Shown: one piece after another, positions 56,244 to 64,000 of the stretch
Position numbering within the stretch: position 1 is the first letter of the stretch
Layout: the number at the start of each line of letters is the position of its first letter
NCBI GenBank assembly: GCA_910578985.1
Contig: CAJTSF010000002.1
Coordinates: 124,001-188,000 of the forward strand
Source of the DNA: an uncultured Odoribacter sp.
Lineage (GTDB): Bacteria; Bacteroidota; Bacteroidia; Bacteroidales; Marinifilaceae
Direction: 5' to 3'
Length of the DNA stretch: 64,000 bases
Notes under the pieces: model-generated
Told to the model about the DNA's origin: nothing
The model's database searches: none
The model's input: only the letters and a program-made list of their open reading frames with translations
Program-made: the position numbers and the translations under genes

Positions 56244-56765
56244 ATGAATCTAAGAAGAATAACCCAAGCAGGCGACCCGGATTTCAAGGCATTGACGGCG
56301 CTTTATACGGAAGCATTCCCCGCGGAAGAACGGCGGGAGACGGCACAGTTGGAACGGATGCTGGAAGAGGAACCGCGGATGCACTTCCATGTGGTGGAAA
56401 TCGGGGGGAAGAGGGCGGGACTGTTCGTGTACTGGGATTTCGGCACGTTTTACTACCTGGAACACCTGGCGGTGTATGCGGAGATGCGGAACCAAAAAAT
56501 CGGACAGCAGGTGCTGGACTGGATGCGGGAACACCTGGGCGGCTTGCGGCTACTGGAAGCCGAACCGGCAGAAACGGATATCACCACACGGCGGGTGCGC
56601 TATTATGAACGGAACGGATACCGCGTGCTGGACAAGGAGTACAGGCAACCCTCCTACCGACCCGGAGGCGAGGGATGCGCGCTGTGGGTTATGGGCAACC
56701 GGACGGAGGAAGGGCTGGCGGAGAAACTGGAGACCATCCGGCAAGCGGTGTACGAACGGCAATAA
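56244..56765 (+). CDS. GNAT-family acetyltransferase
   Basis: The 173-residue product has the GNAT fold: substrate part with LYTEAFPAEERRETAQLERM, the central strand FYYLEHLAVYAEMRNQKIGQ (residues about 71-91) that carries the acetyl-CoA pyrophosphate-binding region, and TTRRVRYYERNGYRVLDKEY near 120-140. Substrate is unknown. The AAA+ gene starts 28 bases after its stop, so the two are probably one transcript. Confidence 0.85.
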   Translation: MNLRRITQAGDPDFKALTALYTEAFPAEERRETAQLERMLEEEPRMHFHVVEIGGKRAGLFVYWDFGTFYYLEHLAVYAEMRNQKIGQQVLDWMREHLGGLRLLEAEPAETDITTRRVRYYERNGYRVLDKEYRQPSYRPGGEGCALWVMGNRTEEGLAEKLETIRQAVYERQ

Positions 56766-56792
56766 AAGACAAACGACATAAACCGAAAAACA

Positions 56793-59330
56793 ATGGACAC
56801 AAAGAAAAAGGATGAAATCATGGACAGGCTCTACCGGATGGAAGGGCTGCGGAAAGTGAAGGAAGAGATCACGCGCATGGTGGAGTACACGGAATTTGTG
56901 CGCCTGCGGCAGGAATACGGATTCGGTGACCGTTTCCCGTCCATGCACCTGATATTCACGGGACATCCCGGCATGGGAAGCCATACGGTGGCAGGCTTGC
57001 TGGGCGAATTGCACGCCGCCGCGGGCTTGCTGGGCGAAGGCAAGGTGTACCGCTGCAAACGGAACGATCTGGTGCAGGACGGTGCGGCGGTGGAGGAGCA
57101 ATTGGCGCGGCACGCCCTGCAACAGAGCGCAGGCGGAATACTGCTCATCGAGCGGGCGGGCGAGTTGTTCGTGCCGGAGAACCGGGAAGACCGCGGAGTG
57201 GTCGCGTTAAGCGTGCTCTATACGCTCCTCATGCGCGAACAGCCGAATGTCATGGTCATCCTTGCGGACGAAGAGGAGGAAATCAACGCCATGCTGGAGG
57301 CGATGCCCGACCTGCGGAAAGTGTTCTCCAAACAACTCTGTTTCGAGGATTACACACCGGAGGAGATGCTGGCGATTACCCGACGAAAACTGGAAAAATT
57401 GGACTACCGCTTTACGCCCGAGGCGGAAGAGAAATTCCATAAACACTTGCAGGCGGCATGCCTCGCGAACGAAGTGGACTTCACCAACGAACGCTATCTC
57501 GACGAACTGCTGGAAGAGGCGGCGCGGCAGATGGCGAAACGCCTGATGGCACAGCAGAAAGGGCGTTACAAAAAGGAGGAATTGATGCTCATCGAAGCGG
57601 AAGACCTCCCCTCCCCCGAATCGGGAGACCCTCGCAAAGCGTTGGAAAAACTGAAAGCGATGACAGGGTTGGACAAACTGAAAAAGGATATCGGGCAACA
57701 TTTGAATTATATCTATTTTATCCGCGAGCGGCAGAAACGCGGCTTCTCGGATGTCATGCCGCCGTTGAACATGATATTCAGCGGCAATCCGGGCACGGGC
57801 AAAACGACCGTCGCCCGGATGTTGGGTGAGATATACCACGCCTCCGGCATCCTGGAACGTCCGGACGTATGGGTGCAGGACGGGAGAAACCTGCTGGCGG
57901 AGAACGGCATGCCGCCGGAACAGATCGCGGCGACACTTCTGAATAGCGCTGCGGGCGGCATCCTTTACATCCATCAGGCGGACCTGTTGCCGCAAACGGA
58001 GTTCGGCGTGGCGGTGTTCGGGGAGTTGCTGACGAATATTCCCACGGAGGAAAGCGGGGAGACACTGGTCGTGCTGGGCGGCTACCCGGACCGGATTACC
58101 CGCTTGCTGGAGACGAATCCTGCGCTGACGCAGTACTTCCCCCACCTCTTCACGTTCGAAGACTACACGCCGGAAGAACTGATGTCCATTGCGGAAGAGA
58201 AAGTGAAAGAGAAGAATTATACGTTCCATCCCAAGGCGGCGGAGACTTTCGCCGCCCTGCTCCGCAAGGCGTACGACAACCGAAACGGACACTTCGGCAA
58301 TGTGCTGCTGGTGGAAAAAATACTGGAACTGGTCATCCGGCACATGTCCGACCGCACGATGCGCATCCGCCGCAAACGGGAACTGACACGCCAGGAGCTG
58401 ACGACCATCCGGCGGGAGGATATTCCGACGGAGATATTCGACCTGCCGAAGTTCGAACGCGACGGCTTCGACGAGCAGGAAATCCATGATGTGCTGGAAG
58501 AACTCAACCGGCTGGTGGGACAACCGCGCATCAAACAGCAGATAACCGATTTTGTGGAACTTGCCCGCCATTACAGCCGGGAGAAAACCGATTTGGACAG
58601 CAAAATGTCCCTGCATTGGTGCCTCACGGGCAACTCCGGCATGGGCAAACGCACCATCGCCGGCATCATCGCCCGCCTGTACCGTGCAATGGGCATCACT
58701 CCGCACGGGCGGGTGACGGAGTTCAAGGTGGAACGCCTGCTCGGGCTGACGGAAGAGGAAGCCCGCCAGGCACTCGGGGAACTGCTCAAGGAAGCGGAAG
58801 GCGGAGTGCTGCTTTTTGACGAAGACTCCCCCAAGCTGAACGAAGCCGCCGGCTTCCGCGAGCGGGTGCACGTCTTGCTGCAAAGCCAACTGACGGAACA
58901 CCCCGGACAGCCTTATCTCGTCTATGCCGAACCGCGCGACTATGTGGAGAGCCTGAACGGAGGGGCGGAACAGGTGACGGAGGTGGTAAACGTCCTGGTG
59001 TTCGAAGATTACACGCACGAGGAACTGATGACGATTTTAAAGCGCCTGCTGGAAAAAGAAAACATGAAACTGACCGCCACGGCACGCCAATACATGAACG
59101 GATTCATCGCCTCCCTCCTCTCCACGGAAGAGCGGAGCCATGCCAGTTCGCGGCTGATACGCATCGTCGTGGACATGATGGTGCGCAATTGCCTGCAACG
59201 GGTGGCCAAGACAGGCGACAAAGCCAATGCCGTGCAGGTGATTTCGGTCCAGAAACAGGATGTCGCCATGTTTACCGAACCTTTCGTGTCCGGCATCATG
59301 AAAGAGCGGAAACGCATCGGTTTCGTATAA
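56793..59330 (+). CDS. triple AAA+ module protein, CbbX/SpoVK type, with degenerate sites
   Basis: The 845-residue product contains three AAA+ modules of the CbxX/SpoVK group, about residues 15-265, 280-545 and 560-835. Each repeats the module marks (e.g. FEDYTPEEM, FEDYTPEEL, FEDYTHEEL). Module 1 has a broken Walker A (GHPGMGSHT, no Lys) and a poor Walker B (LLIERAGEL). Module 2 has a perfect Walker A (GNPGTGKTT, 331-339) but its Walker B reads LYIHQADLL. Module 3 has GNSGMGKRT and an acidic Walker B (LLFDED, 673-678). The SRF arginine finger is missing in all three. No membrane segment. Function is unknown; CbxX relatives are rubisco activases and chaperone-like remodellers. Confidence 0.85.
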   Translation: MDTKKKDEIMDRLYRMEGLRKVKEEITRMVEYTEFVRLRQEYGFGDRFPSMHLIFTGHPGMGSHTVAGLLGELHAAAGLLGEGKVYRCKRNDLVQDGAAVEEQLARHALQQSAGGILLIERAGELFVPENREDRGVVALSVLYTLLMREQPNVMVILADEEEEINAMLEAMPDLRKVFSKQLCFEDYTPEEMLAITRRKLEKLDYRFTPEAEEKFHKHLQAACLANEVDFTNERYLDELLEEAARQMAKRLMAQQKGRYKKEELMLIEAEDLPSPESGDPRKALEKLKAMTGLDKLKKDIGQHLNYIYFIRERQKRGFSDVMPPLNMIFSGNPGTGKTTVARMLGEIYHASGILERPDVWVQDGRNLLAENGMPPEQIAATLLNSAAGGILYIHQADLLPQTEFGVAVFGELLTNIPTEESGETLVVLGGYPDRITRLLETNPALTQYFPHLFTFEDYTPEELMSIAEEKVKEKNYTFHPKAAETFAALLRKAYDNRNGHFGNVLLVEKILELVIRHMSDRTMRIRRKRELTRQELTTIRREDIPTEIFDLPKFERDGFDEQEIHDVLEELNRLVGQPRIKQQITDFVELARHYSREKTDLDSKMSLHWCLTGNSGMGKRTIAGIIARLYRAMGITPHGRVTEFKVERLLGLTEEEARQALGELLKEAEGGVLLFDEDSPKLNEAAGFRERVHVLLQSQLTEHPGQPYLVYAEPRDYVESLNGGAEQVTEVVNVLVFEDYTHEELMTILKRLLEKENMKLTATARQYMNGFIASLLSTEERSHASSRLIRIVVDMMVRNCLQRVAKTGDKANAVQVISVQKQDVAMFTEPFVSGIMKERKRIGFV

Positions 59331-59391
59331 TTCCCGTTGGTCGGGACAAAGCGCCGTTTCATCGACTTATACCGGGCATTCGCCGATTAAA

Positions 59392-59423
59392 TTTGTGTGG
59401 CAAAAGAGAGCAATCTACTTTTG
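59392..59423 (+). promoter_or_regulatory. consensus promoter of the TolC-MacAB operon
   Basis: TTTG (59392-59395), 20 bases, then TACTTTTG (59416-59423): a full match, 28 bases before the TolC-family ATG. Confidence 0.85.
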
Positions 59424-59430
59424 CCACACA
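59394..59430. promoter_or_regulatory. 13-base perfect inverted repeat (operator candidate) over the efflux promoter
   Basis: TGTGTGGCAAAAG (59394-59406) and CTTTTGCCACACA (59418-59430) are exact complements around 11 bases. The arms cover parts of both promoter elements, the classic place for a repressor. No regulator gene is adjacent. Confidence 0.65.
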
Positions 59431-59450
59431 TCATTTAAAACGCATCGGAT

Positions 59451-60758
59451 ATGAGACACTACACGAAACTGGGGCTTGCCTGTCTTTGGGCGCTGACGGC
59501 TCTGACACTCCGGGCACAGGAGACCCGCACTTGGGATTTGAAAGCCTGCATCGAATATGCACGGCAACAGAATATCCAAATACGGCAAAGCCGGCTGTCG
59601 CTGGAACAAAGCCTCGAACAGACCCGGGAAGCCAAAGCGCAACGGCTCCCGTCACTGGCTTTTTCTTCCGCCCACAATTATGTGAACCGCCCCCTGACGG
59701 AAACAGGCGACAAAAACAGCTACACCGGAAGCTATAACCTCAACTCCTCCGTCACGCTCTACCAGGGCGGACAACTCAAAAAGAACCTGCAACAACTGGA
59801 CCTGCAAAACCAAATGCAGGCATTGACGGTGGAGGAAGCGGAAAACAACATAGAAATGGCCATCACCCAGGCATTCGTGCAGGTGCTATATGCCCATGAA
59901 GCGGTGAACATCAGCCTCAACACGGTGGAGGTCTCCCGGACGCAGCGCGACCGGGGCGAAGAACTGATGAAGGCCGGTTCGTTGTCAAAAGCCGACTTTG
60001 CCCAACTCGAATCCCAGTACACGGCAGACAAATATCAATTGGTCATGGCGCAAAGCACCCTGGAAAATGCCCGCCTGGACTTGAAACAATTGCTGGAACT
60101 GGGCATAGAAGAGGAGATGGACATCACCATCCCCGAAGCAGCCGACGAGGAGGTGCTGGCATTGCTTCCCGCCAAAGAAAGCGTCTATCGGGCTTCGTTG
60201 GAAGTGATGCCGGAAGTGAAAGCGAACGCCTTGAATATCCGAATGGCAAACGTGGCAAAAGAGAAAGCTTGGGCAGGTTACCTCCCCACCCTCCGCCTCT
60301 CGGCAGGCATCGGCACCAACCACGCCACCGGAACCGCCTGGGGACCGCAGATGAAAAACAACTGGAGCGAGAACATCGGACTGACGCTCAGCGTGCCCGT
60401 TTTCAACAACCGTTCGGTGAAAACCGCCGTGAACACCGCCCGGCTGAACATCGAGGCCGCCGAACTGGAATACGAAAATGTACAAAAGACGCTCTTGAAA
60501 TCCATCGAGACTGTCTACCAGGAAGCCGTATCGGCACAGAACCGCTTCCGCTCGGCACAGGAAAACCTGAACGCCGCCCGGGAGTCGTTCGAACTGCTCC
60601 GGGAACAGTTCGCGCTCGGCATGAAAAACACCCTCGAACTATTGACCGGCAAGAATAACCTCCTGACCGCCCGATTGGAGGTGGCACAAGCCAAATACAC
60701 GGCATTGTTGAATCGGCAACTGCTCCGATTCTACCAAGGCGAAGAAATCAACCTTTAA
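59451..60758 (+). CDS. TolC-family outer-membrane efflux channel
   Basis: The 435-residue product has a signal peptide (LGLACLWALTALTLRAQ) and two OEP repeats of long helices and short strands: WDLKACIEYARQQNIQIRQS at the head of the first, and LGLTLSVPVFNNRSVKTAVN at the head of the second. It should form the trimeric outer-membrane duct of a tripartite pump. It is followed by the adaptor and ABC genes in the fixed TolC-MacA-MacB order, all within a few dozen bases. Confidence 0.93.
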   Translation: MRHYTKLGLACLWALTALTLRAQETRTWDLKACIEYARQQNIQIRQSRLSLEQSLEQTREAKAQRLPSLAFSSAHNYVNRPLTETGDKNSYTGSYNLNSSVTLYQGGQLKKNLQQLDLQNQMQALTVEEAENNIEMAITQAFVQVLYAHEAVNISLNTVEVSRTQRDRGEELMKAGSLSKADFAQLESQYTADKYQLVMAQSTLENARLDLKQLLELGIEEEMDITIPEAADEEVLALLPAKESVYRASLEVMPEVKANALNIRMANVAKEKAWAGYLPTLRLSAGIGTNHATGTAWGPQMKNNWSENIGLTLSVPVFNNRSVKTAVNTARLNIEAAELEYENVQKTLLKSIETVYQEAVSAQNRFRSAQENLNAARESFELLREQFALGMKNTLELLTGKNNLLTARLEVAQAKYTALLNRQLLRFYQGEEINL

Positions 60759-60781
60759 TATTCATCCAATAAGCGACTCAT

Positions 60782-61963
60782 ATGAAAACAAGACAAACAA
60801 ACGCCGTCGCATGCACATTGTGGGCCATCGTCCTGTGCATCGGCTGCTCCCGGCAGGAGAAGATAAACTGGCAGACGGAAAAAGCATCGCGCAACTCGAT
60901 GTCGGAAATGGTATCCGCCACGGGCACCGTGGAACCGGTAACCCAGGTGGAGGTCGGTACCCAGGTGTCCGGTATCGTGGACAAGATTTACGTGGACTAC
61001 AACAGCGTCGTGAAAAAAGGGCAGCTCATCGCCGAAATGGACAAAGTGACGCTGCAAGCGGAACTGCAATCGCAGGAGGCGCAACTGGCAAACGCCAAAA
61101 CGGAATATGACTACCAGCAAAAGAACTACACCCGCTCCAAGGTGCTGTTCGAGAAACAGCTCATCAGTGACAGCGAGTACGAAACCGCCGCCTACACCTA
61201 CGAGAAAGCGAAAAGCGCGTATGAAAAAGCGGAGGCGGACATCGTCAAGGTCAGACGTAACCTGGGGTATGCGGTCATCACCAGCCCGATAGACGGGGTA
61301 GTCATCAGTCGCGAGGTGGAAGAGGGACAGACCGTCGCCGCCGGTTTCGAAACCCCGAAACTCTTCACCATCGCCAAAGACTTGACCGAAATGCAGGTCA
61401 TCGCCGATGTGGACGAAGCGGACATCGGACAGATCCGGGAGGGGCAACGGGTGGCATTCTCCGTAGACGCCTACCGGGGAGAGACGTTCCGGGGCACCGT
61501 CACGCAGGTCCGCCTGGAAGCGACAGTGGAATCCAACGTCGTGACTTACGAAGTGGTCATCAGCGCCCCCAATCCGGAACTGAAACTGAAACCGGGACTG
61601 ACCGCCACCGTCACCATCTACACCTTGGAAAAGAATGACATCCTCACCATCGCCCCAAAAGCTTTCCGCTTCGTGCCGGACGCCGCACTGGCGGAAACGG
61701 TCGGCATCACCCTGCAACCGCTGCAAACAGAACATCCCGCCCTGCAAAAGACAGTATGGGTAAAGAACGGGCAGACCCTGCAGGAAAGAGAGGTACGCAT
61801 CGGCACGATCACCACCCTGCTGGTGGAAATACTGGAAGGATTGAAAGAAGGCGAGGAAGTGGTCACGGGCATGGCAAAAGCAGGTCAAGTTCCCGGAGGA
61901 CGCCCGATGCCGGGAGAAACAGCCTCCAGTCCGTTCATGCCGAAACCTCCCGGAAAGAAATAA
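60782..61963 (+). CDS. MacA-like periplasmic adaptor lipoprotein
   Basis: The 393-residue product has a lipoprotein signal (TLWAIVLCIGC), a split biotinyl-lipoyl domain (VEVGTQVSGIVDKIYVDYNS and YAVITSPIDGVVISREVEEG), a helical hairpin about residues 85-155 and a beta-barrel then membrane-proximal part (GTVTQVRLEATVESNVVTYE). It links the inner-membrane ABC pump to the TolC-type channel. Confidence 0.92.
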   Translation: MKTRQTNAVACTLWAIVLCIGCSRQEKINWQTEKASRNSMSEMVSATGTVEPVTQVEVGTQVSGIVDKIYVDYNSVVKKGQLIAEMDKVTLQAELQSQEAQLANAKTEYDYQQKNYTRSKVLFEKQLISDSEYETAAYTYEKAKSAYEKAEADIVKVRRNLGYAVITSPIDGVVISREVEEGQTVAAGFETPKLFTIAKDLTEMQVIADVDEADIGQIREGQRVAFSVDAYRGETFRGTVTQVRLEATVESNVVTYEVVISAPNPELKLKPGLTATVTIYTLEKNDILTIAPKAFRFVPDAALAETVGITLQPLQTEHPALQKTVWVKNGQTLQEREVRIGTITTLLVEILEGLKEGEEVVTGMAKAGQVPGGRPMPGETASSPFMPKPPGKK

Positions 61964-61991
61964 CCCCCATTCGTTTCATTCAACAAGCCAC

Positions 61992-62735
61992 ATGATGAAA
62001 GCTATTATCGAATTAAAAGACATCAGGCGCGATTTCACCGTCGGCAGCGAAACGGTACATGCGTTGCGGGGCGTGTCGTTCTCCATTGAAGCCGGCGAAT
62101 TCGTGACTGTCATGGGAACCAGCGGCTCGGGGAAATCCACCCTGCTGAACCTGCTCGGCTGCCTCGACACCCCCACCGCGGGCGAATACATGCTGGACGG
62201 AGTTTCCGTACGCCGGATGGGCAAAAACGAACGGGCGAAACTGCGCAACCGTAAAATAGGTTTCGTGCTCCAGTCCTACAACCTGCTCCCCAAAACCACC
62301 TCCATCGAGAACGTGGAACTGCCCCTCATGTACAACTCCGCCGTCTCTTCCAAAGAACGCGAAAAACGCGCCATTGAAGCCTTGGAAGCGGTAGGGCTGC
62401 ACGACCGGCTGTACCACAAGTCCAACCAGATGTCCGGCGGACAGCAACAACGCGTCGCCATCGCCCGGGCGCTGGTGAACGACCCCGTCCTGATTCTGGC
62501 GGACGAAGCGACGGGCAACCTCGACACCCGCACCTCTTTCGAAATCCTGACCCTATTCCAGGAACTGTATGCCCGCGGGCGCACCATCGTTTTCGTAACC
62601 CACAACCCGGAACTGTCGGCATACAGCAGCCGTACCATCGTCCTCAAAGACGGGCGCGTGGTGTCGGACACCCGCAACGAACACATCGCTTCCGCCCGGA
62701 CCACCTTAGAATCGATTCCCAAACAAGAAGACTAA
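61992..62735 (+). CDS. MacB-like ABC transporter ATPase
   Basis: The 247-residue ATPase has Walker A TSGSGKSTLLN near residue 40, the Q-loop in GFVLQSYNLLPKTTSIENVE, signature SGGQQQRVAIARAL near 143, Walker B ILADEATGNLDTRTS near 166 and the switch His in FVTHNPE. It is the LolD/MacB/FtsE type. Double ATG at 61992/61995. It serves the FtsX-type permease encoded next. Confidence 0.95.
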   Translation: MMKAIIELKDIRRDFTVGSETVHALRGVSFSIEAGEFVTVMGTSGSGKSTLLNLLGCLDTPTAGEYMLDGVSVRRMGKNERAKLRNRKIGFVLQSYNLLPKTTSIENVELPLMYNSAVSSKEREKRAIEALEAVGLHDRLYHKSNQMSGGQQQRVAIARALVNDPVLILADEATGNLDTRTSFEILTLFQELYARGRTIVFVTHNPELSAYSSRTIVLKDGRVVSDTRNEHIASARTTLESIPKQED

Positions 62736-62748
62736 ACACCGTCACACC

Positions 62749-63969
62749 ATGAATTACACCAACCTCTTCCGGATAGCCATCCGCGCCCTCGGCAACAACA
62801 AAATGCGGGGATTCCTCACCATGCTCGGCATTATCATCGGAGTGGCATCCGTCATCACCATGCTCGCCATCGGGCAAGGTTCCAAACGGAGCATACGGGC
62901 ACAGATTTCCGAAATGGGCTCCAACATGATCATGATACACCCCGGTGCCGACCGCCGCGGCGGAGTGCGCCTGGATGCGTCGGAAATGGAAAGCCTCAAA
63001 CTGGAGGACTACGACGCCATCGTCCGCGAAACCCGTTACGTCTCCGCCTGCTCCCCCTCCGTCAACAGCGGCGGGCAGGCGATATTCGGGGCAAACAACC
63101 ACCCCACCTCCGTCTACGGGGTGAACGCCGACTATCTGGACATCCGCAAATACTCGGTCAGCGAAGGGGAAATGTTCTCCGAAGAAGACATCCTTGACGC
63201 CGCCAAAGTATGCGTGGTCGGAAAAACCATCGTGGACAACCTTTTCACCAATGGCGAAAACCCCGTCGGACAAGTGATACGGTTCGGGAAAATCCCGTTC
63301 CAAATCGTGGGCGTACTGACCTCCAAAGGCTACAACACCATGGGCATGGACCAGGACGACCTCATCCTCGCCCCCTACACCACCATCCAGAAACGGGTGC
63401 TCGCCGTCACCCACCTCCAAAGCATCTACTGCTCCGCCCTGAGCGAGGAACAAACCGAAAAAGCGGAAGAGGAAATCTCGGGATTGCTCCGCCGCAACCA
63501 CAAACTCGGTGCCGGTGATGCCGACGACTTCAACATCCGATCGCAACAGGAACTCAGCAGCATGATGAACTCCACGTCCGACATGATGACGGTGCTCCTC
63601 GCCTGCATTGCAGGCATCTCCCTCCTCGTCGGCGGCATTGGCATCATGAACATCATGTACGTCTCCGTCACCGAACGCACCCGGGAAATCGGACTCCGCA
63701 TGTCCATCGGCGCCAAAGGCAGGGACATCCTCGCCCAATTCCTCATCGAAGCCATCCTCATCAGCGTCACCGGAGGACTGATTGGCGTCCTGCTGGGCAT
63801 CGGCGCCTCATGGGTGGTGAAATGGGCGGCCAACTGGCCCGTTTACGTCGAATGGTATTCGGTGGTACTCTCATTCGCGGTCTGCACCGTCACCGGTATC
63901 TTCTTCGGATGGTATCCGGCACAGAAAGCCTCCAACCTCGACCCGATAGAAGCCATCCGCTACGAATAG
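62749..63969 (+). CDS. MacB-like ABC transporter permease
   Basis: The 406-residue product has the MacB/FtsX layout: an N-terminal membrane helix (GFLTMLGIIIGVASVITMLA), a large periplasmic domain about residues 45-270 and three C-terminal helices (LLACIAGISLLVGGIGIMNI, FLIEAILISVTGGLIGVLLG, VVLSFAVCTVTGIFFGWYPA), ending in the family tail ASNLDPIEAIRYE. Together with the three preceding genes it makes a full tripartite export pump for macrolide-like drugs, peptides or lipids; substrate is unknown. Confidence 0.94.
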   Translation: MNYTNLFRIAIRALGNNKMRGFLTMLGIIIGVASVITMLAIGQGSKRSIRAQISEMGSNMIMIHPGADRRGGVRLDASEMESLKLEDYDAIVRETRYVSACSPSVNSGGQAIFGANNHPTSVYGVNADYLDIRKYSVSEGEMFSEEDILDAAKVCVVGKTIVDNLFTNGENPVGQVIRFGKIPFQIVGVLTSKGYNTMGMDQDDLILAPYTTIQKRVLAVTHLQSIYCSALSEEQTEKAEEEISGLLRRNHKLGAGDADDFNIRSQQELSSMMNSTSDMMTVLLACIAGISLLVGGIGIMNIMYVSVTERTREIGLRMSIGAKGRDILAQFLIEAILISVTGGLIGVLLGIGASWVVKWAANWPVYVEWYSVVLSFAVCTVTGIFFGWYPAQKASNLDPIEAIRYE

Positions 63970-63988
63970 GATTTATGAATGGAAATAG

Positions 63989-63996
63989 TATCTTTG
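63989..63996 (+). promoter_or_regulatory. -7 box of a gene beyond the window
   Basis: TATCTTTG just before the right edge. No clear -33 element. It suggests a new right-reading transcript begins near base 64000. Confidence 0.4.
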
Positions 63997-64000
63997 CACG

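Noticed and set aside
57207..59018. A 603-codon open frame opposite the AAA+ gene
   Set aside because: It has no domain and arises from the base composition of the AAA+ modules on the + strand.

Overview
The window reads as chromosomal DNA of a gut-type Bacteroidales (phylum Bacteroidota). The evidence is the repeated promoter form TTTG-N19/20-TAnnTTTG, the type IX secretion lipoprotein SprE/PorW, BACON-domain lipoproteins, a TonB receptor, long two-part NusB and TPR-transmembrane-HTH regulators. Most of the window is G+C-rich for this group. I cannot fix the family; a high-G+C lineage such as some Odoribacteraceae or Rikenellaceae relatives would fit, but that is a guess.

Bases 1-9104 are a left-reading block: the 5' part of a TPR/PD40 lipoprotein, tsaE, sprE/porW and mrp (behind a textbook promoter), then a YgjP-type metallopeptidase, an NfeD protease, a small lipoprotein and a CysZ-like membrane protein. 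A remnant of a RelE toxin precedes the right-reading purB - MsbA-type ABC exporter - queF operon (9374-13425). From 13451 to 23581 follow housekeeping genes: ctpA-type S41 protease, phosphodiesterase, nfo, nusB (ending in a strong bidirectional terminator), a TPR protein, pepD with a MarR regulator, a DUF1904 protein, a DHH phosphoesterase and a secreted alpha/beta hydrolase.

Bases about 23640-35160 are an A+T-rich accessory island. It carries a RES-domain protein, a large BACON lipoprotein with polyserine-interrupted receptor-L-like repeats encoded by trinucleotide microsatellites, an FRG-domain protein, a 163-base nested palindrome, four tandem lipoprotein/outer-membrane-barrel cassettes with duplicated terminators (one lipoprotein truncated), and a rhuM gene bracketed by a 16-base direct repeat. 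This is the most unusual part of the window.

The remainder returns to core DNA: a TPR-HTH regulator overlapping guaA, uvrA, a cupin, a TRIC-family membrane protein, a membrane-bound MutS-like ATPase, and the folate (p-aminobenzoate) genes pabA, pabB and pabC. A seven-gene left-reading operon (55741 to 46966) links a membrane polyferredoxin and a ferredoxin-type aldo/keto reductase to a TonB receptor, an ECF-type S component, a metallo-hydrolase, an OmpA-like protein and BirA. After an initiator tRNA come a GNAT acetyltransferase with a three-module AAA+ protein whose ATPase motifs are degenerate in complementary ways, and a complete TolC-MacA-MacB type efflux operon whose promoter lies inside a perfect 13-base inverted repeat.
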